Shown one piece after another: positions 9,037 through 19,489 of a DNA stretch of 64,000 nucleotides. Below the pieces are notes generated by a model. The model saw only the letters and a list, made by a program, of their open reading frames with translations, ran no database searches and was not told the DNA's origin. The translations under genes were made by a program, and so were the position numbers. Position 1 is the stretch's first letter, and the number at the start of each line of letters is the position of its first letter. The stretch spans positions 2,894,001 to 2,958,000 of the forward strand of contig NZ_JABXJG010000001.1 of NCBI RefSeq assembly GCF_013375535.1. The letters run 5' to 3'. This DNA is from Sphingobium sp. 15-1 (GTDB taxonomy: Bacteria; Pseudomonadota; Alphaproteobacteria; Sphingomonadales; Sphingomonadaceae).

Positions 9037-9198
9037 ATGAGGAAAGTTATAGGCAGGTCGCAACAAGTTTCGCTGTGTTCGATTGCGCTCGTGTTATCTT
9101 CGTTCGGCCTTGGCTACGCGCCGGCTTTCGCCCAGACGCCGCAGGACGGCGCCGATGCGAATATTGCCGATGATGCTCGTGAAAGGAAATGCAGATGA
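9037..9198 (+). pseudogene. Truncated TonB-dependent receptor 5' end (signal peptide only)
   Basis: The 53-codon frame starts with a charged N-terminus, a hydrophobic core (SLCSIALVLSSFGLGYAPAFA) and a cleavage site AFA|QTP. It then reads QDGADANIADDARER, as in the start of sphingomonad TonB-dependent receptors just before their IVVTA-type plug motif. The match stops at DDARER, and the frame ends at TGA 9196-9198 inside the start of the dioxygenase gene. This looks like a deletion that fused a receptor leader to the dioxygenase. It could still be translated and couple translation to the next gene. Confidence 0.65.
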
Positions 9199-10067
9199 TA
9201 ATCAGGACTGCCTATTTTGGCTTTGAGGTATCGGATCTGGATGCGTGGGAGCGTTATGCGGGGTTGATCGGTGTTGGCGTCGAGCGGTCGGGCGATGGGC
9301 TGTTCTACCGGATCGACGAGAAGGCCCGGCGCTTTCACTTTGTGAACGGACCTGCGGACGACATCGCCTGGGTCGGCTGGGACGCGGGGAGCCAGGAGAA
9401 CTTCGATCATCTGCGCTCGCATCTCGACAGCCTTGGTATTGCGATGCGGGATGGCGACGACGCGTCCGCCCGGTTGCGGGGCGTGGAGCGGTATTTCCAA
9501 TTTGTCGGACCCGTCGGAGCTCGGCACGAGATCGCGCTGGGCCTGGAAGATGCGGAATTCCCTTTTGTTTCGAACAAGGTCCCGCACGGTTTCTTGACTG
9601 GTGATCAGGGGCTCGGTCATGCCGCCTTCAACTCAACCGATCACAAGGGCGACGAGAAGTTCATGCGCGAGGCGCTGTTCGCGCAGCTTTCTGACTATAT
9701 CTACCAGCCGCTGCCCGATGGCAGCACGATGCATGCCTCGTTCCTGCACACCAGCCCGCGCCATCATTCGATCGCCTTCGCCGAGGGGCTGGGAGGAGAG
9801 AGCAAACTCCATCATTTCGAGTTGGAAATGAATAATATGGAGGATGTCGAGAGGGCGTATGAACGCGTGCAGGCCGCCGGGATCGCTATCGGACTGACAC
9901 TGGGTCAGCATTCCAACGACCGGATCGTGTCCTTCTACGCGCACACGCCTTCCAAATTCATGATGGAAATAGGCCATGGCGGCCTCAGGATCGATGACGA
10001 GGAGAGCTGGGAGCCGGTGATCCACGATCGCATCAGCGAATGGGGTCACGAGTTCCAGCCCGTCTAA
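9195..10067 (+). CDS. Type I extradiol ring-cleavage dioxygenase (BphC-like)
   Basis: The 290-residue VOC-superfamily enzyme has the iron ligands of two-domain extradiol dioxygenases: His142 (GLGHAAF), His206 or His207 (KLHHFELEM) and Glu258 (KFMMEIGHGG). Their spacing matches BphC (146/210/260). His191 (PRHHSIAF) is probably the conserved active-site His. The family cleaves catechols next to the hydroxyls (meta cleavage) with Fe(II) and O2. ATG 9195 is preferred over ATG 9189 because AAGGA stands seven bases before it. It is the first gene of a three-gene operon behind the sigma-54 promoter. The following hydrolase suggests a substituted catechol giving a ketone-type cleavage product; the substrate is unknown. 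Confidence 0.9.
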   Translation: MIIRTAYFGFEVSDLDAWERYAGLIGVGVERSGDGLFYRIDEKARRFHFVNGPADDIAWVGWDAGSQENFDHLRSHLDSLGIAMRDGDDASARLRGVERYFQFVGPVGARHEIALGLEDAEFPFVSNKVPHGFLTGDQGLGHAAFNSTDHKGDEKFMREALFAQLSDYIYQPLPDGSTMHASFLHTSPRHHSIAFAEGLGGESKLHHFELEMNNMEDVERAYERVQAAGIAIGLTLGQHSNDRIVSFYAHTPSKFMMEIGHGGLRIDDEESWEPVIHDRISEWGHEFQPV

Positions 10068-10085
10068 ATGATCGAGGAGAAAGAC

Positions 10086-11702
<1,617 letters not shown>

Positions 11703-11754
11703 GGGCGGTCCCGGCGAACCTCACCTTCATACCCCATTACATCTGGAGACGATA

Positions 11755-12603
11755 ATGACCGATACCCTGGCGCCCGAAAGCCGGTTCGCCGATGCCGCCG
11801 ATGGCCGCGTCCACTACCATAGCTGGGATAGCTGGGGCGAAGGACCGGCCATCATCCTGATCCACGGCGGTGGTCCGGGCGCCTATGGCTACAGCAATTA
11901 TCGAAAGAATATCGGCCCGCTCTCGCGGCGCAACCGGGTCATCGTCCTTGACCTGCCAGGTTATGGCCAGTCCGCGCCGCGCGCTCAGCCTGACGGCCTC
12001 ATCGTCGCGCTCGCCAATTCGGTGCGCGATGTCATGGACCATGCCGGCATAGAAACTGCCAGCCTGGTGGGTAACTCGCTGGGCGGCATGACGTCCCTGC
12101 GCTTGGCGCTCGACACCCCCGAGCGGGTCGACAAGCTGATCCTGATGGGGCCGGGTGGCGGTCTGCCGACCTTGTCGCCGTTCCCGACAGAAGGGTTGCA
12201 GCGCATGCTCGACTTCTATGGCGGGGAGGGACCGACGCTCGAAAAGCTCGCGCGGGTCACCGACCTGCTGGTTTACGACCGCTCATCGATCACATCGGAG
12301 TTGCTGGAGGAACGCCTCAGGATCGCCTCGCTGCCCGAGACGGTCGCCAATCCGCCCCTGCGCACCTTGATGGCGCACCCCAAGGACCATCTCTGGAAAC
12401 AGGGGCTCGAAAGGCTCGCAAGCCCGACCCTCATCGTCTGGGGCGCCGAAGATCGCGTCCTACCGCTCGACGCCGGGTTCATCCTGCGCAAGCTCATCCC
12501 CAATGCCGACATGCACATCTTCTCCAAATGCGGCCACTGGGCACAATGGGAACGTCCCGACGAGTTCAACGCACTGGTGGATAACTTCGTTAATCACCAA
12601 TAG
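11755..12603 (+). CDS. Meta-cleavage product hydrolase (BphD/HsaD-like)
   Basis: The 282-residue alpha/beta hydrolase has the oxyanion-hole motif HGGGPGAYGYSNY, the nucleophile elbow GNSLGG (Ser108), Asp233 (GAEDRVLPL) and His261 (CGHWAQWE). These fit C-C bond hydrolases that split extradiol cleavage products into a 2-hydroxydienoate and a carboxylic acid. ATG 11755 follows CTGGAGACGATA, a usable ribosome site. It is the last gene of the operon. The genes for further dienoate breakdown (hydratase, aldolase, aldehyde dehydrogenase) are absent here and must lie elsewhere. Confidence 0.9.
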   Translation: MTDTLAPESRFADAADGRVHYHSWDSWGEGPAIILIHGGGPGAYGYSNYRKNIGPLSRRNRVIVLDLPGYGQSAPRAQPDGLIVALANSVRDVMDHAGIETASLVGNSLGGMTSLRLALDTPERVDKLILMGPGGGLPTLSPFPTEGLQRMLDFYGGEGPTLEKLARVTDLLVYDRSSITSELLEERLRIASLPETVANPPLRTLMAHPKDHLWKQGLERLASPTLIVWGAEDRVLPLDAGFILRKLIPNADMHIFSKCGHWAQWERPDEFNALVDNFVNHQ

Positions 12604-12705
12604 CTGTTCTACGCTGAGCCAAATCACGCCCAAACCGGCGTGATCAATCATCATCAATGTATTTCCGATATATCTCGGCCCCCTTCGTATCATGTGAGCG
12701 AGCCG

Positions 12706-13653
12706 GTGATTGAATTGCGCCAGCTTCGCTACTTGATTGCGGCGGCCGAGGCGGGCAGCTTCAGTCGCGCGGCGCGCAGTATGAATATTAAGCAGGCCAC
12801 CCTCAGCCGGCACGTCCTCGAAGTCGAGAAGCGCCTTGGTATGATGCTGTTCGACCGCAGAACGCGCGGCGCGACCTTGACGCCGAACGGCAAGACTTAT
12901 CTGCGGACGGCCCAGCGTATCGTGAGGGAGTTTGAGGAGCTGAACGCTTGGGTCAGTGCTACAAAGAACGGCGAAATCGGCAAGCTGGCCGTGGGGTTCT
13001 ACACGTCCTTCTCGGCCGGAAATCTGCGCGCCACCTTGAGCGAGTTCGGCGAACGCTATCCCGATGTGAAAGTGCGCGGATTCGAGCGCGACCGCGACTT
13101 GCTCCTTGCAGGAATCGAAAACAGTCTGCTCGATATCGCGATCATGATTGGCGACACACCTTATCCGGGGCTGATGAGCCGCTCCTTCTGGAGTGAACGC
13201 ATATTGGTGGCGATACCGGAAGGCCACTCGCTTGCCGCACGCGACCGTATCCACTGGAGCGACCTGACCGGCGCACGCTTCCTGTTGACTGAGCGAGATC
13301 CCGGCCCGGAGACGCGCAACATGCTCTTGGGCAAGCTCGGGATGCCCGGCTACACGCCGGAGATCGACATGGACGACATCGGCCGTGACACGGTGCTGAG
13401 CGCCATCGCGCTTGGCGGACACATTTCGATCGTTGCGGAATCAGCGCTCGGCATTCAGGTGCCGGGAGTGGTCTTCCGCGAGATCCACGAAACCAACGGG
13501 CACATGCGGATCGGCTTTTCCGGCTATTGGCGCGAGGACAATGAGAACGCAGTGCTGCGCCGGTTCCTCGATTTCGTGGCCACGCGCTATTCGTTGCCGC
13601 CGATCCCTGCGCGGCCGTCCTCGCATCAGCAACCAGGAAAGGAGCCGTCATGA
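12706..13653 (+). CDS. LysR-family transcriptional regulator
   Basis: The N-terminal winged helix is canonical (ELRQLRYLIAAAEAGSFSRAARSMNIKQATLSRHVLEVEKRLGMMLFDR), followed by a periplasmic-binding-like effector domain. The frame opens at GTG 12640, but similarity to the family begins at VIELRQL, so GTG 12706 is chosen with modest confidence. Its stop overlaps the ATG of the next small gene (ATGA), tying it to the conjugation end rather than the catabolic operon. LysR genes next to trb clusters are common in ICEs of this type and may control transfer. Control of the hydrolase operon cannot be excluded. Confidence 0.8.
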   Translation: MIELRQLRYLIAAAEAGSFSRAARSMNIKQATLSRHVLEVEKRLGMMLFDRRTRGATLTPNGKTYLRTAQRIVREFEELNAWVSATKNGEIGKLAVGFYTSFSAGNLRATLSEFGERYPDVKVRGFERDRDLLLAGIENSLLDIAIMIGDTPYPGLMSRSFWSERILVAIPEGHSLAARDRIHWSDLTGARFLLTERDPGPETRNMLLGKLGMPGYTPEIDMDDIGRDTVLSAIALGGHISIVAESALGIQVPGVVFREIHETNGHMRIGFSGYWREDNENAVLRRFLDFVATRYSLPPIPARPSSHQQPGKEPS

Positions 13654-13949
13654 CGCAAGGCAAGACACTCATCATCGTGCTGGTCACGCTCATCATCGGG
13701 TTCGGCGCGGGGTTCGTGCTGCGCCCGGTCATCAGCCCCGTCAGTCAGACGGCGGTCGGCACCGTCCCGACCGCACCTTCGGCCGAGGCGCGCGGAACAC
13801 AGTATTTCGCGGCGCATCTGGATGAGGCGCGGCAAGTCGTGGCGCAATGCGCGGATGATTCGGCGCGCGGCGAGGAATGCGCGAATGCCCAGGCCGCTGT
13901 TACCGAGGCGGAAGGCCGAGCGCGCTTCAAGAAGTTCATGGGCAACTGA
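13650..13949 (+). CDS. Small membrane-anchored protein at the trb end, TrbJ-like C-terminus
   Basis: This is a 99-residue protein with one N-terminal membrane segment (TLIIVLVTLIIGFGAGFVL) and a short periplasmic domain with two cysteines. Its last residues, TEAEGRARFKKFMGN, closely resemble the end of TrbJ in the same cluster (EEAEGRERFRRFMGN). It is translationally coupled to the LysR gene and convergent with the trb operon. The size and topology recall entry-exclusion or TrbK-like proteins, but I cannot assign a function. Confidence 0.65.
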   Translation: MTQGKTLIIVLVTLIIGFGAGFVLRPVISPVSQTAVGTVPTAPSAEARGTQYFAAHLDEARQVVAQCADDSARGEECANAQAAVTEAEGRARFKKFMGN

Positions 13950-13964
13950 GGACCGCGCGGCCCA

Positions 13965-14186
13965 TCAATTCCCCTGCGCGCGATGCCGGCGAAAGGCCCG
14001 GTCGGTTTCCATGAACCGGGCCAGCATCGGCGCGACCAGCTTTTCAGGCGGAACCGGCGGTCCCCCGGTCTCGCCCGCGAGCGCGGCGGCATAGGCGACA
14101 AGATCGCGGTGGATCGGCGCCGGCAGCTCCACGGTGAGCTTCACCGGCCTGTCGTCGGCCAGCGGCCCCAGCTTCAACTTCGTCAT
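13965..14186 (-). CDS. DUF2274 family protein
   Basis: A 73-residue protein (TKLKLGPLADDRPVKLTVELPAPIHRDLVAYAAALA) of the DUF2274 type that commonly follows trbI in alphaproteobacterial ICEs. The sequence suggests a ribbon-helix-helix-like fold (short beta strand VKLTVELP, then helices). If so, it may bind DNA or regulate transfer. Its ATG overlaps the trbI stop (ATGA), so it is the last gene of the trb operon. Confidence 0.8.
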   Translation of the reverse strand: MTKLKLGPLADDRPVKLTVELPAPIHRDLVAYAAALAGETGGPPVPPEKLVAPMLARFMETDRAFRRHRAQGN

Positions 14187-15379
14187 CGTGTCGCTCCAAC
14201 AGGTTCGAGCACCAGGTCGCGGGTCAGAACGACCCGCAACGGATGGCCCGGCCGAATGGTGAGCGTCGGCTGCACGTTCAATTGCCGCCGCACGATCTGC
14301 TGGCCGGTCTGGTTGATGGTGTCCTGCGAGCCGCGGCGCAGCGCGCGGGTGAGGTCGTCGTCCTCGTCCGCGCCCAGCTCTGTGCCAACGCCGAGGAGTG
14401 TCGAGATGGCGGCAGCCTTGAGCAGATTGCCCCAATGCTGGTTCACGCGATCCTGCAAGCCGGCGAACCCGGCCGCGTCGGCGCCGGGCTGGCGCTCGAG
14501 AACGATCGAGGGGCCGTCCGGCAATATCAGCCGATCCCAGGCCAGCAGCACGCGGGTCTGCCCGGCGGCGATCTCGCTGTCATATTCGCCGATCAGGCGC
14601 GCGCCCTGCGGGATGAGGAGGATGCGGCCCGTGGGGCTGTCATAGACATTAGCCGTCACCTGGGCGGTGATCTGGCCGGGCAGGTCGGAACGGATGCCGG
14701 TGATGAGCGCGGCCGAGATGATGCTGCCGGCCTGCACGATGTTGGGCGATGCCGGAGCCGTAAGCCGCTCGACGCTCACCGTGCGCTGGCTGGACGCCTG
14801 GGCCATGAAGGCGCGCTTGGCGGCCTGGTCGCCCTGCGCCGTCTCGGCGGGTGGCGTGGCGGCAGGCGCTTCCGGCACAACCGCGATCTGCGGCATGGCC
14901 GCGCCCGCCCCTGCGGTCCCGCCGCCAAGGAACACGCCGCTCATGCGGGCGGCGTCGCGTTCCTGTTGGGCGCGCTGGCGGGCCGCTTCCTGGGCTTGAA
15001 CGCGGGGATCGGACTGCGCGCCGACCGGCGGGACCGGCACATGCTCCCCGCGCTGCTGGGCGGAGGCGATCGGGCCGCCGAGATCGCCGGGAAGCGGAGG
15101 ACCGAGCCGCGGCGCCTGGCCGTAATCCTTCGGCCCCGACGTAATCGTCTCGGCCGTGGCGCGGCTCTCGGTGCTGTAGAGTTCCTTCGCTTCCTTCTGG
15201 CCTGCCGGCTTGAGCGCATAGATCAGCGAGCCGCCGATGCCGAGGCCGGCGGCGACGCCGATAACGGCCAATGCCTTTCTCGACAGGCGCATGACACGGG
15301 GCGGGTCGCCGCGAAGCTGAAAGGCTTGCGGATCGGAGCGCGGCGGCTGCGGCGCGGCCGGTTCCACGGGATCGCTCAC
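14183..15379 (-). CDS. trbI: Conjugal transfer protein TrbI (VirB10-like)
   Basis: The 398-residue protein has a cytoplasmic Pro-rich N-terminus, one membrane helix (ALAVIGVAAGLGIGGSLIYAL), a Pro/Ala-rich periplasmic linker and the conserved VirB10/TrbI C-terminal beta-barrel domain (VQAGSIISAALITGIRSDLPGQITAQV ... ILLIPQGARLIGEYDSE). It spans the envelope and links inner and outer membrane parts of the type IV secretion channel. The start is GTG 15379, overlapping the trbG stop (GTGA). Confidence 0.93.
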   Translation of the reverse strand: MSDPVEPAAPQPPRSDPQAFQLRGDPPRVMRLSRKALAVIGVAAGLGIGGSLIYALKPAGQKEAKELYSTESRATAETITSGPKDYGQAPRLGPPLPGDLGGPIASAQQRGEHVPVPPVGAQSDPRVQAQEAARQRAQQERDAARMSGVFLGGGTAGAGAAMPQIAVVPEAPAATPPAETAQGDQAAKRAFMAQASSQRTVSVERLTAPASPNIVQAGSIISAALITGIRSDLPGQITAQVTANVYDSPTGRILLIPQGARLIGEYDSEIAAGQTRVLLAWDRLILPDGPSIVLERQPGADAAGFAGLQDRVNQHWGNLLKAAAISTLLGVGTELGADEDDDLTRALRRGSQDTINQTGQQIVRRQLNVQPTLTIRPGHPLRVVLTRDLVLEPVGATR

Positions 15380-16392
15380 GGCCGCCGCCCCCGTCCATCG
15401 TCGCGCACGATGCGGACACGCTGCTCGCTGCGCTTGTCGCCCAGGCGCAACTCGGCGGCGGCGAACAGCCGGTCCACCACCATGTAGCGGCCATGGACGC
15501 GGTAGTTGACCAGCTCGGCGTCGCCGGCCGCGCCGGTCACGAACAGCGGCGGCATCTCGCCCTGCGAGATCCCGGCGGGAAACTCGATGAACACCTGGAC
15601 GGAATCGTCGAAGGCGCGGACAGGCCTCCACGGCGCGCGGTCGCCTTCGATCCGGTAGCGGAAATTGAGCGCCGCCACGTTCACGCCGGTCGCCGCCGGG
15701 GCGGCGGATGCGGCGGCGGCGTTGCGCACCTGCAAGGCGATCAGGGCGTCGTGCGGATAGGTCCACGAGACCGACGCCATGTAGGTCGCGGCCGTGGCGC
15801 GCAGCTCCAGATGATAGGTGCGACGGTCGGTGTTGATGACGAGGTTGGTGGCGAGGTCGGACCGCGTTGGCTTCACGAGGATATGCACGCGGGCCGTGGC
15901 GCCGCTGCCGCTCACCGTGTCGCCGATGATCCAGCGCACGGTGTCACCGGCCGCGACCGGCCCGGCGCCCACAAGCTGTTCGCCCTCCTGTAAGGCGATG
16001 TCCGTCACCTGGCCGGGCGCGGCATAGACCTGATAGAGCGCGCCGTCGGTCCAGGGATATTGCTGGATGGCGTTGAGGAAGCCGTCGCGCACCGGCTGCA
16101 CGCGGGCGGCGGCGTTCGCCGCGCCGACGCGGCTGCGCGGATCGGCCGGCTCCGGCGGTGATGCGCTTTGCACCACCGGCTTCAACTGGCCGGGAAGCGG
16201 CAGCGGCTCGGGGATCGTCACGACCTCGACTACACGCGAGGGCTCTGCAGCGGGCGTCGCCGCGATCTCCACCGGCGGATCGTCATAGGTGATGGCGGGC
16301 GGCTTCACCGAGGTGGTGGCGCAGCCGGCGAGCGCGGTGGCGGAGACCAGCAGGACCGCCGAGGCGGAGCGACGGAAAGGCGTGTGCGTCAT
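15376..16392 (-). CDS. trbG: Conjugal transfer protein TrbG (VirB9-like lipoprotein)
   Basis: The 338-residue protein has a lipoprotein signal with lipobox LAGC, a Pro-rich linker and the TrbG/VirB9/CagX domain (GEQLVGAGPVAAGDTVRWIIGDTVSGSG ... TRSDLATNLVINTDRRTYHLELRA). It forms the outer-membrane ring with TrbI. The start overlaps the trbF stop, as usual in this tightly packed operon. Confidence 0.93.
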   Translation of the reverse strand: MTHTPFRRSASAVLLVSATALAGCATTSVKPPAITYDDPPVEIAATPAAEPSRVVEVVTIPEPLPLPGQLKPVVQSASPPEPADPRSRVGAANAAARVQPVRDGFLNAIQQYPWTDGALYQVYAAPGQVTDIALQEGEQLVGAGPVAAGDTVRWIIGDTVSGSGATARVHILVKPTRSDLATNLVINTDRRTYHLELRATAATYMASVSWTYPHDALIALQVRNAAAASAAPAATGVNVAALNFRYRIEGDRAPWRPVRAFDDSVQVFIEFPAGISQGEMPPLFVTGAAGDAELVNYRVHGRYMVVDRLFAAAELRLGDKRSEQRVRIVRDDGRGRRP

Positions 16393-17072
16393 TGCGACAG
16401 CTCCTTTGACCAGTTGAGGGCGTTGACGAAGACGCCGAGCGGATTCTTGCGCAGCGCGTCGGGCGTGCGCGGCGGCTGCACGACGATGGTGAGGATCGCG
16501 GACCAGCGTTCGGTGGCCGCGAGGCTGCCGTCCTGATAACGGCGCTCGGTCCAGGCGACGCGGAAGCTGTCGGGCGAGGCCCGGATGACGCTGGATACAT
16601 CCACCGCGACCTGCACCTTGCCGACCTGCGTGAAAGGGTCGTTGCTGCGCGCATAGTCGTTGAGCGCCATCGCCCCGCGATCAGTCGTGAAGTCGTAGGC
16701 GCGTAGCCAGTTCTGGCGGACGATCACCGGATCGGCGGGGATCGCGCGGACCTGCTCGATGAAGCGGGCGAGATGGAACGCGATCTGCGGGTCGGTCGGG
16801 CGGTAGCCGGCGTCGGCCGGCGCGACCGCTTGCGCCTCGCCCAACCGATCGACTTGCACCACCCAGGGCACGATATGGCCGCGCGCCGACTGCCAGATGA
16901 TGCCGCCGGTGAGGCCGCCCGAAAGCGCCAGCGCACCGAAGAAGGCGAGCCGCCAGTTCTTCGCCTGCACGCGCGCCGAGCCGATGCGGTCATCCCAGAC
17001 CTGCGCGGCGCGCTGGTAGGGCGTGACGGGTTCGGCGGTCTGGCCGTAGCGGATGGTGGGGCGTCGGAACAT
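16389..17072 (-). CDS. trbF: Conjugal transfer protein TrbF (VirB8-like)
   Basis: The 227-residue bitopic protein has one membrane segment (LAFFGALALSGGLTGGIIWQSA) near residue 50 and a periplasmic NTF2-like VirB8/TrbF domain containing YDFTTDRGAMALNDYARSNDPF. VirB8 proteins nucleate assembly of the inner-membrane complex. Only three bases separate it from the trbL stop. Confidence 0.93.
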   Translation of the reverse strand: MFRRPTIRYGQTAEPVTPYQRAAQVWDDRIGSARVQAKNWRLAFFGALALSGGLTGGIIWQSARGHIVPWVVQVDRLGEAQAVAPADAGYRPTDPQIAFHLARFIEQVRAIPADPVIVRQNWLRAYDFTTDRGAMALNDYARSNDPFTQVGKVQVAVDVSSVIRASPDSFRVAWTERRYQDGSLAATERWSAILTIVVQPPRTPDALRKNPLGVFVNALNWSKELSQ

Positions 17073-17075
17073 GGG

Positions 17076-18461
17076 TCAGTCCTTCTCTTTGATGTCGGGA
17101 CCACCGCCGCCACCGTGGCTGTCGCCCGCCTTCATGGTGTGGGCGAGGACGGTCGCGCCGTGGGTCATCGACTGGCGGTGTTTCATCGCCGCCGCCCAAG
17201 CGGGCGCACCCGAGGCGCCGGCGGCAGAGGAAGTGGTCGCCGCTCCGGCGGTCGCGGCGGCGGGCGCGGGCCCGCCGGTGATCGTGCCGCCGCTGGCGGT
17301 GAAGCCGGCGCGGACGCCCGCGCGGAAATTGGCCTTCATCGCCTCGCCGCCCTTGGCGGCCGCCTTGCGCAAGGGGGAGAGGACTGCGTTCGCCGCGCTT
17401 CCCGCCGCCGCCTGGCCGACCGCGGACATACCGCCCGCGACTGCGCCCGCGCCGCTCTTGCCCAGGGAGCCGAGGCTGTAGGCGCTGGTCGCTCCGCCTG
17501 CCATCTGAGCGCCACCCCGCGCGGTGGCGCCGGTCATCCGGGCGGCCGCGCCGGCGGCGGAACCAACCGCTCCCACGCCGAGCCGTGCTGCGGCTGCGCC
17601 GCCGACCAAGGCGCCCGCTGCCGCGAGCGCGGTGCCGGCCGCCGCGCCCGCGCCGAGCTGCGGGCCGCCCGAGACGATGCCGTTGGCGATGCCGGGGCCA
17701 AAAATCGCGAGGCCCAGCAGCGACAACGCGGCGAGCGCGATGGCCATGACCTGATTGATGTCGGGCGCGACACCGAGGTTCGCGCCGGTGAACTGGCTGA
17801 ACAGCGTGGTGCCGATGCCGGTGATGACGGCGAGGACCAGCACCTTGATGCCGGTCGAGACGACATGGCCCAGCACGCGCTCGGCCATGAATGCGGTCTT
17901 GTTGAAGAAGGCGAAGGGCAACAGGACGAAGCCGGCCAGTGTCACCAGCTTGAACTCGATCAACGTGATGAAGACCTGCACCGCGATGATGAAGAAGGCG
18001 AGCACCACGATCACCCAGGCGAGCAGCAGCACGAGGATCAGCGCCAGGTTCGAGAACACGGCCCACAGGTTGGAAAATTGGCCCGCCGCGTCCATCAGCG
18101 GCTTGCCCGCTTCCAACCCCTTCGCGGCGATCATGCCGGGCTTCATGAAATCGGTGATCGACATCGCGCCGCCGCTGGCTTGGAGGCCGAGGCCCGCGAA
18201 GCTCTCGAAGACGATGGTGGCCAGGGTCGAGAAGTTGCCGATGATGAAGGCGAAGGTGCCGATATAGAGCGTCTTCTTGACGAGGCGCTGAAGCACGTCC
18301 TCGTCCGCGCCCCAGGCCCAGAACAGGCCGGCCAGCGTCACGTCGATCGCGATCAGCGTGGTCGAGAGGAACGCGACCTCGCCGCCGAGCAGCCCGAAAC
18401 CGCTGTCGATGTAGCTTTGGAAAACGCCCAGGAAGGTGTCGATGACGCCGGTGTCGTTCAT
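17076..18461 (-). CDS. trbL: Conjugal transfer protein TrbL (VirB6-like)
   Basis: The 461-residue polytopic protein has at least six hydrophobic segments between about residues 25 and 270 (for example FFIIAVQVFITLIEFKLVTL), then a long Gly/Ala-rich cytoplasmic or periplasmic tail of low complexity. This arrangement is typical of TrbL. It forms part of the inner-membrane channel. ATG 18461 overlaps the stop of the small gene upstream (ATGA). The longer open frame to 18560 is not supported. Confidence 0.92.
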   Translation of the reverse strand: MNDTGVIDTFLGVFQSYIDSGFGLLGGEVAFLSTTLIAIDVTLAGLFWAWGADEDVLQRLVKKTLYIGTFAFIIGNFSTLATIVFESFAGLGLQASGGAMSITDFMKPGMIAAKGLEAGKPLMDAAGQFSNLWAVFSNLALILVLLLAWVIVVLAFFIIAVQVFITLIEFKLVTLAGFVLLPFAFFNKTAFMAERVLGHVVSTGIKVLVLAVITGIGTTLFSQFTGANLGVAPDINQVMAIALAALSLLGLAIFGPGIANGIVSGGPQLGAGAAAGTALAAAGALVGGAAAARLGVGAVGSAAGAAARMTGATARGGAQMAGGATSAYSLGSLGKSGAGAVAGGMSAVGQAAAGSAANAVLSPLRKAAAKGGEAMKANFRAGVRAGFTASGGTITGGPAPAAATAGAATTSSAAGASGAPAWAAAMKHRQSMTHGATVLAHTMKAGDSHGGGGGPDIKEKD

Positions 18462-18763
18462 GGCGCGAAGCCTTCTTCGGACGGCGACGCGTCGCCGTCG
18501 TGCTCTGCGGCCGGGGCAACGTCGTCCTGGCGGAAGAAGCGGCGGCGGTTTGCGGCCCACGCCGCCTCGCAGCCGCTGTCCGGCATGGTCAGCGTGGCGC
18601 AGCGGTCAAGCTCGCGGGCGAGCCTGTCCTGCCCCTCGGGTGCGCGCACGGCAAAGGGCGTCAGGGCCACGGGCGCACGGTCATGGGTGACGGCGACGAT
18701 CGCCACCGTCATCATCATGCCGGCCAGCGCCGCAATGCCCGCGATCTTCGCTGTGCGCGACAT
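18458..18763 (-). CDS. trbK: Putative entry-exclusion protein TrbK (alternative type)
   Basis: A 101-residue protein with an N-terminal membrane segment or signal (KIAGIAALAGMMMTVAIVAVTH) and a short domain with two cysteines (RCATLTMPDSGCEAAWAANRRRFF). This pattern is typical of the 'TrbK-alt' proteins found between trbJ and trbL. They are proposed to block uptake of a second copy of the same element. Function is inferred from family and position. Confidence 0.8.
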   Translation of the reverse strand: MSRTAKIAGIAALAGMMMTVAIVAVTHDRAPVALTPFAVRAPEGQDRLARELDRCATLTMPDSGCEAAWAANRRRFFRQDDVAPAAEHDGDASPSEEGFAP

Positions 18764-18772
18764 GGACGAGCC

Positions 18773-19489
18773 TCAGTTGCCCATGAAGCGGCGGAACCGC
18801 TCGCGCCCCTCGGCCTCTTCGGCGGCCTGACGGGCGGATTGCAGCGCCTGGGCACGGCCCTGTGCCGCGACTGCGGCGGTCAGGTCCGCGAGCTGCTGCG
18901 ATTGCAGGGCGAGAAGCTGGTTGCCGGCCTGGGTCGCCTGGAGCGCGCCGGTCGCCGACTGGCTGGCCGAGACAAGCCCGTCCATCGTCGTGCGCGCGCC
19001 GTCGATATTGCCGACGACACCGGCCTGAACGCGCATGGCGTCCTCGAACGCCCCGACGCTATCCTCCCAGCGCGCGTTGGCGTTGGAGACCATCCGCGCG
19101 TGATCGCCGGTCAGCGCCGCGCCCTTGTAGCGATCGGTGAACGCCTCCTGGACATTTTGCACATCGTAGGCGATGCGCTGCGCTTCGCCGAGAAGCTGCT
19201 GGGTGCGCTGCACCTGCTGCTGCAACTGCTGGAGCGAGCTGAACGGCAGCGAGGCCAGGTTGCGCGCTTGGTTGATGAGGCCGGTCGCCTGGTTCTGGAT
19301 TTGCTGGATCTGGTTGTTGATCTGTTGGAGCGACCGGGCGGCCGTCAGCACGTTCTGCGCATAGTTGGTGGGGTCATAGACGATGCCCCCGAACTGCGCG
19401 TGCGCGGGCACGGGTGCGATGGTCGGCGCGATGGCCAAGGCGGCGAGGACGCTGGCCACGAGGGCGCGGCGGGCGGGCGGCAGTTTCAT
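18773..19489 (-). CDS. trbJ: P-type conjugative transfer protein TrbJ (VirB5-like)
   Basis: The 238-residue exported protein has a signal peptide (cleavage near APVPAHA|QFGG) and a long helical region rich in Gln and Asn (LQQINNQIQQIQNQATGLINQARNL). The conserved end is EGRERFRRFMGN. VirB5-like proteins sit at the pilus tip and help contact the recipient. The ATG overlaps the trbE stop. Confidence 0.92.
   Translation of the reverse strand: MKLPPARRALVASVLAALAIAPTIAPVPAHAQFGGIVYDPTNYAQNVLTAARSLQQINNQIQQIQNQATGLINQARNLASLPFSSLQQLQQQVQRTQQLLGEAQRIAYDVQNVQEAFTDRYKGAALTGDHARMVSNANARWEDSVGAFEDAMRVQAGVVGNIDGARTTMDGLVSASQSATGALQATQAGNQLLALQSQQLADLTAAVAAQGRAQALQSARQAAEEAEGRERFRRFMGN

Noticed and set aside
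16773..18830. 685-codon plus-strand frame opposite trbF/trbL/trbK
   Set aside because: The minus-strand trb genes are certain; this frame is Arg/Gly/Asp-rich and has no domain.
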